IMG/VR virus record: IMGVR_UViG_3300002488_000005
Location: 29,811 to 51,276 of that record
Source: a virus
DNA: 21,466 nt
Direction: 5' to 3' (one strand)
Positions 1-9,600 of the stretch are shown one piece after another. The notes beneath the pieces are model-generated. The model was not told the DNA's origin. It did not search any database and saw only the letters and a program-made list of their open reading frames with translations. How positions within the stretch are numbered: the stretch's first letter is position 1; each line of letters starts with the position of its first letter. The position numbers were made by a program, and so were the translations under genes.

Positions 1-2493
1 ACAAAGCAAGATTTAGAATATGTTGGCCCAAATGGAGAAGAGTACGATTATGACGAAGAGCAAGCAATTTTAGGAAGGTCATCTACCAATAATAAAAGAG
101 TAGTATTCTTAGATCCCAGTATGTATGGTGGTTCTTATAGAAATCCAAAATATTACATCAAGCCGCAAGAGCAGGAAGGGTGGATGAAAATTTCTAGATT
201 TTTCCTGCCGGAAGCAAAAGGGGAAAAAAATCAATTTACTTTTTTGAATGTAAGTGATATAGGAAAGTCTATGGACGACACAAGGAACAAAATAAAATCT
301 GATCCTCGCCTACAAATAGCACCAGATCAACTCGAAGAAGTGCCTTTTGATAGGGTCATATCCCCTTCGAAGCATGCTGCTATAGAAGGAACAGTCACAG
401 CAACCATCAGAACTTTTTTGGCTGACTTTTTCATTAGAAGTATGCCGGTTATAAGTAATGTAGCCATAGGACCAGATAATTATGATGATTGCATGGCTGA
501 ATTTATTGTAGAAGAAATGTGCAAGAGTATGCAATCTCAGGAGCATGCACTGAAGTCAGTCTATACAGGCACAGTTTATTGGCTACTATTCTTAGAACAA
601 GCAGTTCAGATTTTCAATAGAAAATTTGAGGATTTTTCAAAGATCTATAGTGAAAAGAAAGAGAACATGTCTGAAGAAGAAAAGGCACTAGGCAGAGAGT
701 TGCGAAAATATTCCAGTAGTTTGTTGCAAATTGCCGCTGCCCAAAAATTATTTAACTATGACGACGGAACAGCGCTTGAGTTGCTCAAGGATGATTTTGT
801 TTGGAACCTCTCTAGAAATTTGGATAATGAATCGTTGCGTAAAAAGATAAGCCAATTAGAGTTTAGAATCAGAGAATTGGACAGAATAAAAGATTTTACT
901 GACAAGATAGACGAAGGCACTGAAACTGTTCTAGATTCATATATATCAGCAGTAGAAAAAGCTGAAAAGTTTGTGACAATTTCATCAGACAAGGCTAAGT
1001 CTATGAATAAAAAATCTATAAATAAATCTGACAAGATAAAAAAAGAACTAAGGATAGAAATAGAAAAAGCTAAAACGCAAATAGAGACCAATAAGATCAA
1101 AAAAATATATGGCGATGATATCGTTAGGGGATCCTTGATTATTGGGTTTGGTAAGGATTACTGGAAAAACATGAACATAAATTACCAAGAATGGAATCGA
1201 TCTATGAAAAAGATTCCAAACTATTCAACAGACTCTGACAGTTATGGATTTGTGGGAGATGTAAATTTAGGGTTCAAATTTAGTGACTTGACGCTCAAGG
1301 AAGCAAACTTTGCTAGTAAAATCTTTACAATTAGTTTAGTTGAAAAAGAATGCAAAGATGTGCTTAAATTTTTGGTCAAAGAACAGATCAAAAATTACTC
1401 TAAAGCACTAACAGACGTTGTCAGTCCTTCAATCACAGACATAGGGAAATTTTTCTTGGGATCTTCTAAATCCAATATAATATCACCAGAGATTGGAACT
1501 ACTGTTGAAAAATATAATAATATTGTGAGTTGTAGTGATAACCCGGCAACATCCAATCCACTGGACAATATTACGCTATCTGAAGAACAAATTCAACAAA
1601 TAAAAGATAACGGTAATTTCTATTTTGAAAAGTATATAAAAATTACAGAAAAGGGCAAAGGTTCAACCAGAATAATCAGCCCTAAAGCATTCAAAAACAT
1701 TTTGAGAAGCAAGAAGAATGTCGCCGGCAAATATTTATCTGACTTCTTTGGCAATTCGATAATAAATGAAAAAGAGCAGAAAATGATAGGGTCTGTTGGA
1801 GTTAAGTTTGGACTAAGGCTGTGTTATATACCCGGTGAAACTTTTTCTAAAGTGGAAAAAACCACAGACAATCTAGAGATCGCAAAAAATCTCAAATCTT
1901 TCATTTTCAAGCCTTCTCATGCTGGGCTAGGAGAAAATATTTTTCCCATGTGTTCATACGAGCAGGACCTTATGGACGAACTAATTTCCTTTTATATAAA
2001 CTTACCAGATGACAATTGCAATCAAGATTTGAAATGTTACGTAGATAACCTAATGAGATCACCAGATTACGATCTCATCTTCAACAAAATTTTCAACATA
2101 AAAAGAATACCGTCAGTTCTGTCTGTTTATTCTTATATGAATTTTTTAAGTGCTCTAGGTGTCGATAAAAATGAAAGAGAGGATTCGGACGATTCAGAAA
2201 TAAATAAAAACAATGTAGGAAAGATTTTCAATGATTGTAAAAAAGAACTAAAAACTCTTTTTCTTTCTTCTTATATCAGAAAGGGGTATGGGCTTGACGA
2301 TAAAAATCCAGATAGCCAGATAGAATATAGCAAGGATAGGGTCATGAAGGAAACAATCGATGCTAATACTTTAGCTGATAACATTCCTTGGTTCTATAAA
2401 TTGAGAGAATCTATGACAAATCCATTTATTGATGCACTTGGGGTTGTTGCAAGAAACAAGTTTTATAAGTTATTTACATTTTTGATTGAATAG
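1..2493 (+). CDS. Large phage structural protein with coiled coil, 5' end missing
   Basis: The reading frame is open from base 1 to a TAG at 2491-2493, so the gene begins before the window; 830 residues are visible. The ATG at 121 is only the first Met in view (residue 41) and follows in-frame coding sequence, so it is unlikely to be the start. The segment around residues 37-62 (FLDPSMYGGSYRNPKYYI, then GWMKISRFFLP) resembles, from memory, proteins found near baseplate genes in marine phages. Residues about 275-375 are highly charged, rich in Lys, Glu and Ile, and look like a long coiled coil. I see no signal peptide, enzyme motif or transmembrane segment. It lies directly upstream of the gp25-like gene, whose Shine-Dalgarno sequence sits on this gene's stop codon. 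A virion or tail/baseplate role is inferred from context; the exact function is unknown. Confidence 0.75.
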   Translation, partial: TKQDLEYVGPNGEEYDYDEEQAILGRSSTNNKRVVFLDPSMYGGSYRNPKYYIKPQEQEGWMKISRFFLPEAKGEKNQFTFLNVSDIGKSMDDTRNKIKSDPRLQIAPDQLEEVPFDRVISPSKHAAIEGTVTATIRTFLADFFIRSMPVISNVAIGPDNYDDCMAEFIVEEMCKSMQSQEHALKSVYTGTVYWLLFLEQAVQIFNRKFEDFSKIYSEKKENMSEEEKALGRELRKYSSSLLQIAAAQKLFNYDDGTALELLKDDFVWNLSRNLDNESLRKKISQLEFRIRELDRIKDFTDKIDEGTETVLDSYISAVEKAEKFVTISSDKAKSMNKKSINKSDKIKKELRIEIEKAKTQIETNKIKKIYGDDIVRGSLIIGFGKDYWKNMNINYQEWNRSMKKIPNYSTDSDSYGFVGDVNLGFKFSDLTLKEANFASKIFTISLVEKECKDVLKFLVKEQIKNYSKALTDVVSPSITDIGKFFLGSSKSNIISPEIGTTVEKYNNIVSCSDNPATSNPLDNITLSEEQIQQIKDNGNFYFEKYIKITEKGKGSTRIISPKAFKNILRSKKNVAGKYLSDFFGNSIINEKEQKMIGSVGVKFGLRLCYIPGETFSKVEKTTDNLEIAKNLKSFIFKPSHAGLGENIFPMCSYEQDLMDELISFYINLPDDNCNQDLKCYVDNLMRSPDYDLIFNKIFNIKRIPSVLSVYSYMNFLSALGVDKNEREDSDDSEINKNNVGKIFNDCKKELKTLFLSSYIRKGYGLDDKNPDSQIEYSKDRVMKETIDANTLADNIPWFYKLRESMTNPFIDALGVVARNKFYKLFTFLIE

Positions 2494-2496
2494 GAG
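2492..2496 (+). promoter_or_regulatory. Ribosome binding site for the gp25-like gene
   Basis: AGGAG overlaps the TAG stop (2491-2493) of the upstream gene and lies 7 bases before the ATG at 2504. It favours that ATG over the in-frame TTG at 2486, which lies upstream of this site and inside the previous gene. The arrangement suggests translational coupling. Confidence 0.75.
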
Positions 2497-2503
2497 ACCA
2501 TCA

Positions 2504-2896
2504 ATGTCAAAAAAAGATTTTTACACTATTAAGTTCCCACTAGAAATTGGGATGGAGGACATAGGTTATCAACAAATTAGTGATTTCAAAGAATTGGTTG
2601 AGTATAACATGAAAAGTACATTGTTGACTTGTCCCGGAGAAATAATCAGCGACCCACAATTTGGCGTTTGTATAAGAAAAGTTCTGTTTGAAAACCCAAA
2701 CACTATCTCCAACGCAATGATTTCAGAAGTAATAACAAACCAGATTAGCAAATATATTCCATATATCTCATTACGGGGAGTAAGAATTCTAAATGAGTAC
2801 AATGGCCTTTCTATGAGAATTCAAATAAGGTATTCAATTTCAAGCAGCGAAGCAGTAGAAACCTTTGAGTTTTCCGTAGAGTTACCAGAAATTTGA
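2504..2896 (+). CDS. 25: T4 gp25-like baseplate wedge protein (GPW/gp25 family)
   Basis: This 130-residue protein matches the usual size of T4 gp25 (about 132 residues) and P2 gpW relatives. The family signature is clear around residues 37-60: LLTCPGEIISDPQFGVCIRK followed by VLFEN, the conserved PGE...P.FG...R..LFE pattern. A short helical N-terminal half is followed by a beta-rich end (RGVRI, MRIQIRYSI), as in gp25. In contractile-tail phages gp25 is a core wedge subunit that joins the gp6-gp7 complex and contacts the first sheath ring during assembly. The next gene encodes its expected partner, gp6/gpJ. The start is set by the AGGAG site at 2492. Family membership is confident; the detailed interactions are known for T4 and are inferred here. 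Confidence 0.92.
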   Translation: MSKKDFYTIKFPLEIGMEDIGYQQISDFKELVEYNMKSTLLTCPGEIISDPQFGVCIRKVLFENPNTISNAMISEVITNQISKYIPYISLRGVRILNEYNGLSMRIQIRYSISSSEAVETFEFSVELPEI

Positions 2897-2908
2897 ATCT
2901 AGAATCTA
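2895..2908 (+). repeat. Tandem 7-bp duplication in the intergenic gap
   Basis: GAATCTA occurs twice in tandem at 2895-2901 and 2902-2908, beginning within the TGA stop of the gp25-like gene. The gap 2897-2935 is the only intergenic space of more than a few bases in the window. I see no hairpin, poly-T tract or recognisable promoter in it, and the repeat may be a chance slippage product. Confidence 0.5.
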
Positions 2909-2923
2909 TTTATTTTCGATGTT

Positions 2924-2928
2924 GGAGA
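2924..2928 (+). promoter_or_regulatory. Ribosome binding site for the gp6-like gene
   Basis: GGAGA lies 7 bases before the ATG at 2936 and supports that start. Confidence 0.7.
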
Positions 2929-2935
2929 ACAAGAG

Positions 2936-4735
2936 ATGCCAAATAAAAAAAATGTTAACATAAAATACACCAGTAGAGATTTCGATTCTATAAAAGAAGA
3001 TTTGATTGATCATGCAAAAAGATATTACCCAGACAATTATAAAGACTTTACGACTCCTTCGTTTGGCACAATGATTCTGGACTCCATAGCATATGTTGGC
3101 GACATCTTATCTTATTATGTCGATTATGGTGTAAACGAGTCTTTTTTAGATACTTCTATTGAATTTGATAATATAAGAAAACATGCTAGATCGTTAGGTT
3201 ACAATTTCCACGGAACACCTTCTTCATTTGGCATTGTATCTCTATTTGTTCTATGCCCAGCCAATACAGACGGAACAGCCCCTGATACATCTTATTTGCC
3301 AATAATAAAAAAGGGAGCGGCGTTCACCAGCGTAAACGGTGGAAATTACCTATTAACAGAAGATGTAGACATGAGCAGTCCGAAAAACAAATTTGTCGCA
3401 GCTAGATTCAACAACAGCACAGGTGCCACCACGCACTTCGCAGTAAAGGCCTTGGGGCAAGTGCAATCCGGCATCTTTGAAGTTGTCAATATCGATTTGG
3501 TCGATTCTGCATTTGAAAGATTTCGAAAAATCAGAATAGGTGACAACAAAATAACAGAAGTATTTGCAGTGGTTGATTCAAGCGGCAACAAATATTATGA
3601 AGTTGATAATTTATCACAAGAAGTTGTCTTTTTAGAGACAACGAACAAAGATGCCTTTACAGATGGTGTCAGATCAGTTCTAAAGCCCTTTGTGGCAACT
3701 AGAAGATTCACGGTCGAACAAGACGATACAGGAACGTATTTGCAGTTTGGCTACGGGTCAGAAGATGAAGATGATTCTGGTCTTGTAGATCCTTCAAAAG
3801 TTGCCTTAAAGATGCATGGCAAAAAGCAAATTTCCAACAGTTCGTTTGATCCTGCTAAATTACTATCTACGAATAAGTTTGGTGTTTCACCATACAACAC
3901 TACATTAAAAGTGGTTTACAGGGTCAATAATCCAAACTCGGTCAATGCCCCGTCATTGTCTATAAATCAAGTTTCATATGCTAATTTTATTTTCAATAAT
4001 GAATCTAGTCTGGTAGCCAATAACGTGACTTTTGTGAAAAATTCATTAGAGGTTTCAAATGAGGATCCGCTAACTGGCTTCAACCACGACTTGACCAACG
4101 AGGAACTAAAAGTAAGAGCAAAATCGTATTATGCCTCACAGAACAGAGCAGTGACTAAGCAAGACTACGAATCTTTGATTTATCAAATGCCTCCAAAGTT
4201 TGGTTCAATAAAGAGAGCAAACATAGTCAACGACCCCTCTTCGACAAATAGAAAAATCTCAGTTTACATAGTTTCTGAGGATAATGACGGCAAACTAGCA
4301 GCAACTGGTGGCGTAGTAAAAAATAACATCAAAAATTGGCTTCAAAAGTATATTCCTATAAATGATTCTGTTGAAATAAAAGATGCTATAATTATAAACT
4401 ATAGTGTAGATTTTGTAGTTCAATATGATAGAAATTACGAACCCGACGAGGTTCTTCTAGCTTGCGTTGATAGGGTAGAAAATTTTGTTAATGACTCTTT
4501 GTACATTGGCGAACCAATTTATATAACAAAGTTTTATGATATTTTGAATAAAGTTACTGGGGTTGTTGATGTCAAAAAAGTTATGATCAAAAACAAAACA
4601 GGTTCAAATTATAGCAGCGTCTCTCTAGACTTTAACAAAATTGCTTCAAAAGATGGCACTTTTTATAAAGTGCCAAAAAATGTAATTTTAGAAATGAAAT
4701 ACCCCAAATTTGATATCAAAGGAACAGTAAAATAA
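2936..4735 (+). CDS. 6: T4 gp6 / P2 gpJ-like baseplate wedge protein (Baseplate_J family)
   Basis: The 599-residue product is close to T4 gp6 (about 660 residues). The N-terminus has the pattern typical of phage gp6 proteins: KYTSRDFDSIKEDLI at residues 10-24, then SFGTMILDSIAYVGDILSYY beginning near residue 42. The core Baseplate_J signature is at about 402-430 (NRAVTKQDYESLIYQMP), and a typical C-terminal element, DILNKVTGVVDVKKV, lies near 535-549. In T4, gp6 dimers form the inner iris ring of the baseplate and hold the wedges together; gpJ does the equivalent job in P2. The position right after the gp25-like gene fits the W-J order of contractile tails. The start is supported by GGAGA at 2924. 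The stop overlaps the next start as TAATG, suggesting coupled translation. Confidence 0.93.
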   Translation: MPNKKNVNIKYTSRDFDSIKEDLIDHAKRYYPDNYKDFTTPSFGTMILDSIAYVGDILSYYVDYGVNESFLDTSIEFDNIRKHARSLGYNFHGTPSSFGIVSLFVLCPANTDGTAPDTSYLPIIKKGAAFTSVNGGNYLLTEDVDMSSPKNKFVAARFNNSTGATTHFAVKALGQVQSGIFEVVNIDLVDSAFERFRKIRIGDNKITEVFAVVDSSGNKYYEVDNLSQEVVFLETTNKDAFTDGVRSVLKPFVATRRFTVEQDDTGTYLQFGYGSEDEDDSGLVDPSKVALKMHGKKQISNSSFDPAKLLSTNKFGVSPYNTTLKVVYRVNNPNSVNAPSLSINQVSYANFIFNNESSLVANNVTFVKNSLEVSNEDPLTGFNHDLTNEELKVRAKSYYASQNRAVTKQDYESLIYQMPPKFGSIKRANIVNDPSSTNRKISVYIVSEDNDGKLAATGGVVKNNIKNWLQKYIPINDSVEIKDAIIINYSVDFVVQYDRNYEPDEVLLACVDRVENFVNDSLYIGEPIYITKFYDILNKVTGVVDVKKVMIKNKTGSNYSSVSLDFNKIASKDGTFYKVPKNVILEMKYPKFDIKGTVK

Positions 4736-6618
4736 TGGCTATAAAAAGATATACAGCAAATGCAGACAACACAATAACAAATGCTTACAAAGAAGATTTC
4801 AACAATAGAGGAACTGGCTCTAACATGGGCTTTTCTGACATCTTGGAAACTTTTTCGCTTTATGCACATAGAGATTCTTCATCCGCTGAGTTGTCAAGAA
4901 TTATGGTACAATTTCCTGTTAGCGATATTAGCTCAGACAGAACATCTGGAAAAATTCCTGCTTCTGGTAGTGTATCGTTCTATCTTAGGATGTTCAATGC
5001 GGAGCACACAAGAACTCTTCCTGTTGATTATAAACTTACGATCAATGCTATTTCCGCCGAGTGGGAAGAGGGCTATGGGCTTGATATGGCAAACTATTCT
5101 GACTTAACATATGACAAGGTTGGGTCTAACTGGATAAACGCCAACGGAACATCCGCCACCGCCACCGCAACTGTAACTGTTGCCAATGATGGATTTATTG
5201 AGGCTGGTGACACAATCACTTTGATTGCAACTGATGGAACAGTAGTTGTGGCCACTGCACACGCTACTACTACAACTAGCACTGCTGCAACGACTGCGGT
5301 GCAATTTGCCCGAAATGGCGGGAGTAATTCCGCTGTTGCCACAGCAATTGCAACAGCTATAAATCATAGTTCATATTTTTCCGCCGCAGCAGAAGGGGCG
5401 GTAGTTACAATAACCCAAGCTGTCGCAGGCCATGGTGGAAACACAGCAGTTACATGCGTCGACGGTGGCGGTGCTGGTCCTTGGTTTACTAAAACAAACT
5501 TTACCGGAGGCAGCGGCAAATGGTCCACAGCAGGAGGTGACTTCTACACAGATGCTAGTTCATCTTTTGAGCAGCGTTTTGAAATTGGGACTGAAGACTT
5601 AGAAGTTGATGTTACGACATTAGTCGAGCAGTGGGTCAACAGTGGCGGCAATGTTCTGGGTTCAAAAAACAATTACGGAGTTATGGTAAAGTTGTCTGGT
5701 GCCTATGAGGCATCTAGCTCAACTAATTCAATTGGTGCACGAAAATCTTATTATACAAAAAAGTTTTTCGCAAGATCATCAGAATTTTTCTTTGACAGAC
5801 CGATATTAGAAGCCAGATGGGACTCCACTAGAAGGGATAACCGAGGAAATTTTTTACTTAGCAGTTCGGCCCTACCAGCAGCAGATAATCTCAATACGTT
5901 GTACATGTATAATTACGTTAGGGGAAAACTAAGAGATATAAGAGGATTGAGCACGCAAGTACCAGTCATGAGGCTTTTTTACTCTTCCGGTTCAGTACCA
6001 GAAGGAACAGCACAATACTTCAGAAACTCAAGCAATGCAATAGTCAGTTACCTTAGTGCCTCTAGGGTATCAACAGGAGTTTACAAAGTTATTTTTTCTG
6101 CTACTAGTAGCGTTACAACGTCAACTTATCCCAATCTGGTTGATGTTTGGTCGTATAGTGGATCAGAAATACATACCGGGTCGGCTATTTCTCCAAAGAC
6201 ATATTATATGACAGGCAAAAATCCTGACAGCAAATATGTCATTACAATGCCAAACCTGAAAAAGCAATACATGAACCAGCAAACAGAAAGATTTAGACTT
6301 TATGTTAGAAATAAAAACTGGTCGCCGAACATTTATACTAAAGCCGTGTCAACACCAGAAAGAATCATGGTTGACACGGCCTCGTATCAGATCACAAGAA
6401 TGAGTGATAACAGGGTTGTTATTCCTTATGGTACATCTTCAACAAACCACACCGTAATGTCTTATGACGTGTCTGGTAATTATTTTGATTTAGATTTATC
6501 TATGCTAGAGTCCGGATACACATATAGAATCAATTATTCATTTTATGAAGATGGAATTGGATCTTATGTGGAGCAACCCTATTCTTTCAAAATCAGAGTA
6601 GTAAAGAATGAGTATTAG
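4735..6618 (+). CDS. DNRLRE-like phage structural protein with an inserted Ala/Thr/Gly-rich domain
   Basis: The 627-residue product starts at an ATG overlapping the upstream TAA (TAATG). Residues 1-135 and about 265-365 look like one beta-sandwich of the DNRLRE / CBM96-like type: RIMVQFPVSDI near 56-66, WEEGYGLDM at 110-118, VTTLVEQWVNSG near 293-304, and YGVMVKLSG at about 315. It then has SYYTKKFFARSSEFFFDRPI and LEARWDS near 338-363 and NLNTLYMYNYVRGKLRDI near 385-402, motifs I recall from marine phage structural proteins. A compositionally different block (about residues 138-262) interrupts the sandwich; see the separate entry. Residues 400-627 are beta-rich and unidentified. The gene lies between the gpJ-like and gpI-like genes, so the protein is probably baseplate-attached. 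A carbohydrate-binding or fibre-like role is inference from the fold resemblance. No enzyme motif is visible. Confidence 0.8.
   Translation: MAIKRYTANADNTITNAYKEDFNNRGTGSNMGFSDILETFSLYAHRDSSSAELSRIMVQFPVSDISSDRTSGKIPASGSVSFYLRMFNAEHTRTLPVDYKLTINAISAEWEEGYGLDMANYSDLTYDKVGSNWINANGTSATATATVTVANDGFIEAGDTITLIATDGTVVVATAHATTTTSTAATTAVQFARNGGSNSAVATAIATAINHSSYFSAAAEGAVVTITQAVAGHGGNTAVTCVDGGGAGPWFTKTNFTGGSGKWSTAGGDFYTDASSSFEQRFEIGTEDLEVDVTTLVEQWVNSGGNVLGSKNNYGVMVKLSGAYEASSSTNSIGARKSYYTKKFFARSSEFFFDRPILEARWDSTRRDNRGNFLLSSSALPAADNLNTLYMYNYVRGKLRDIRGLSTQVPVMRLFYSSGSVPEGTAQYFRNSSNAIVSYLSASRVSTGVYKVIFSATSSVTTSTYPNLVDVWSYSGSEIHTGSAISPKTYYMTGKNPDSKYVITMPNLKKQYMNQQTERFRLYVRNKNWSPNIYTKAVSTPERIMVDTASYQITRMSDNRVVIPYGTSSTNHTVMSYDVSGNYFDLDLSMLESGYTYRINYSFYEDGIGSYVEQPYSFKIRVVKNEY
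5146..5520 (+). other. Inserted GC-rich, Ala/Thr/Gly-rich domain within the DNRLRE-like protein
   Basis: Codons for about residues 138-262 of the host gene encode an Ala/Thr/Val/Gly-rich segment. It contains the pattern GDTITLIATDGTVVVATA, then VATAIATAIN, then GAVVTITQAVAGHGGNTAV, ending in FTGGSG. From memory this is a recurrent small beta domain in phage tail and fibre proteins. It interrupts the region between SNWIN and WSTAGGDF, which I would expect to be nearly contiguous in simpler relatives. By hand count 5161-5520 has 179 G+C in 360 bases (50%), against 94 in 240 (39%) in four sampled flanking lines of the same gene. An in-frame insertion or domain acquisition is inferred. Confidence 0.65.
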
Positions 6619-9600
6619 AGATTTATTTAATAAAAAAAGCGTTTCTATTGAAAACGTAGCCACAGGCAGTTCCGACATTGAATCTAAAGATTTTGTTTTA
6701 ACAACAATGAAGAAAAACGAAACCTTTATTCCGAATGTTGATTTTGCGTCAGCATCAAATTTTGCACGCTTCGGGTCAGCCTACGAGTATTATACAACTT
6801 CAATTAGAAGAGTGTATGATGAATATCCATATGACGGATCTGATAAGGAAAAAGCATTATTTGAATTAAGCTCTTCCTTCTTAGATAAGTACATTTTTGA
6901 CAATCTATATCCAAAGTCGAATGGTTTTGTGACTTTTTCATATGCTACTTTTATGGCATCAGCGTCTCCGGACGCCAATGGGTATGGAACACCCTCAGTC
7001 TCTGAAAGAGAGCAAATTTTTATCAGAGGGGGCCTACACACAGCATCTTCTGGTATGGAAGGAAAACCTTTAGTTAAAACGTTTTCTAATTCTATAGTCT
7101 ATGATTCTGATAAAAACAGGACCACAACATTCAAATTGAATCCTAGTTCGGGATTTACTGTTGAGTTCTGGCTGAAAAAGCCAGCATTCAATACCTCTAA
7201 AACAGAAAGAGAGGTAATTTTTGATTCTTGGAATAACAAGACTGGTAATGACAACGGGCGCTTTAGAATTGTACTGGATGGATCTTCTGCCGCTGACACT
7301 TTTAAATTTGTATTCCGATCCGGATCGCTAGCATCAGGTAAAGGAGTTTATGAAACAACGGTAAGCGATTCAACTGTGACTAACGCATCTCTTACAACTT
7401 GGAAGCATTATGCTTTATCTGTTATATCTGGTTCTGGCGGACTCATAACTAGATTTTATGTAAACGGACTTTTGAATAAAAAAACGACACACAACGCTAA
7501 TGGAGTGATGTTAGATATAGGCGGACTGATCAACGGCTCTATTGGGTCTCTAGTCGCAGCGACAACTCATCTTAGCCCTTCAAACCAGTATGGAGGAAAG
7601 CTAAGCGGAAGTCTTGATGATTTCAGATTCTGGAAAACCAGAAGAACATCTGAGCAAATTTATAACAACTATTATACTCACGTTGGCGGCGGAACAAATA
7701 CTGACGATGCTAATACATCTTTGGGATTATATTACAAATTCAACGAAGGTATAGTTGGCAATTCTTCATATGATTCGGTTGTTTTAGATTATTCTGGTAG
7801 GATTGCGAATGGTACGTGGACTGGGTATACTTCTGGCGCTAGAAACGCAGGATCAGCGTTTGTTTTGTCCAGCACTGTCACTTCTGAGCCTAAAGACCCA
7901 ATTATAAGAAGCGCACATCCTGAAGTTACTACTCTTCTGACAAACTTACAGACAAGTGGTAGCGCATGGGATGACAAAAATACATCTTTGCTTTACAATA
8001 GGGTGCCTAGCTGGATCAGAGAAGAGGATGAATCTAATAATAAAAATGTTAAATACTTGTTTCAAATTATGGGTAGCTATTTCGATACTTTGTTTTTGCA
8101 AATAAACGAAATCCCAAAACTGAAAGAAAAAAGATTCTATCCTGACACCAACAAACCTTTGCCCTTTACAGAAAGACTACTAAAAGAACGTGGACTCATA
8201 ACCACTAAAATTTTATCTAACAATACATTGTTTGAATATTACAATGGCAGAGACAAAAACAAAATTGTTTATGAAAAAGAGATCAACGTATTAAAGAATT
8301 TGATTTATAACAACATCTATAACAATTTAGATTATATTATGAAAGCTAAAGGGACCGAGTCATCAATCAGAAACATGATGAGGTGCTTTGGTTTTGATGA
8401 TGAGATTGTCAAGCTAAACATTTACACAGACAACGGAACTCACTACTTTACAGATAAATCTAGACAAACAACGATTAATAAAAATTACGTAAACTTCAAT
8501 ACTACAAACACATTCAACTCAACAATTTTTCAAACTTCTTCAACTAATAATACAAACTCTTTTGTCACAGGGTCGAAAGCTGCACTAGATGAGCTTTATT
8601 CTGCAATGACCGTTGAGGCAAACATAATTGTCCCAGACAAAATAGAAGTACATGAGGACGGATATTTTGGAACTAACTTTTTATCTTCTTCTATTTTTGG
8701 ATTACACGAAGCAGGTACAAATGTTGGAGTCTATACGTGGCCATCTTCAGAAATTGCAAATTTTCAAGTTTATCTTTTGAGAGACAGTTTGGAATCTAAG
8801 AATGCTAAATTTGTGTTAACAAATAGATCAAATAGTTTCTTCTTAACATCTAGTCTAATAAGAGATGTATATGAAAATCAAACTTGGAACATCGCCGTAA
8901 GAGTGAAACCGCAAAAGTATCCTTTTATTGGCAATGTGGTAAGCACCTCAAATCCGTTATATACTATAGACTTTTACGGTGTAAACCACTCTTTCAGTGT
9001 TGTTGAGAATGAATTTCATGTATCAGAGAGTCTTTCCTATGCCAGTGGTTCCGCTTTCTTAACAAGACCTAAAAGACTTTATATAGGTGCCCATCGCACA
9101 AACTTCACAGGAGCGGTTGCCCAACAGTCAGACCTCAAAATTGGATCGATTGCGTTTTATAATGACTATGTTAGCAACGATGACATCAAGCAACACAATT
9201 TAGATCCTATGAATTATGGTGTAGAAAAATCTATTTCATCTACATCAATGTTTGCCAATGGGGCTACTAATTCTTATAATTCTAAATTTGATTCAAACGT
9301 GTTGATTTGGAACTTCCAAACGGTCACAGGCTCAGACTCAAGTGGGTTATTTACTGTTGATGATTACTCAAGCGGATCAGCGGCAATTTCATCAACATTT
9401 CCGGATTATTTGACAAAAGCATATCACAAGGGTAAAGGTTTTTCCTTCCCAACTTCTAACAGTTCGTTTATCAAGAGCGAACTTGTTTATGCTAGCAAAA
9501 AAGAACTACCAGAAATGGCATATAATTCAGACAGTGTTACTATTGAGACTGATGAAAAGAAGTTTTTTATTAAGGACGATGATGTAAGTGACAACTATTT

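Noticed and set aside
1017-1024. TATAAATA, identical to the T4 late promoter core.
   Set aside because: It lies deep inside the first coding region, far from any gene start. In AT-rich DNA of this length one or more such 8-mers are expected by chance.
2486-2503. Upstream TTG start for the gp25-like gene.
   Set aside because: It lies before the AGGAG site and inside the previous gene. The ATG at 2504 has correct spacing and gives the normal family length.
2897-2935. Possible terminator or promoter in the only real intergenic gap.
   Set aside because: No inverted repeat with a T-run and no recognisable promoter boxes; only a 7-bp tandem duplication and a ribosome binding site are visible.
4781-5107. 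Plus-strand 108-codon frame within the DNRLRE-like gene.
   Set aside because: It overlaps a longer gene with recognisable motifs, and its translation has no coherent domain or start signal.
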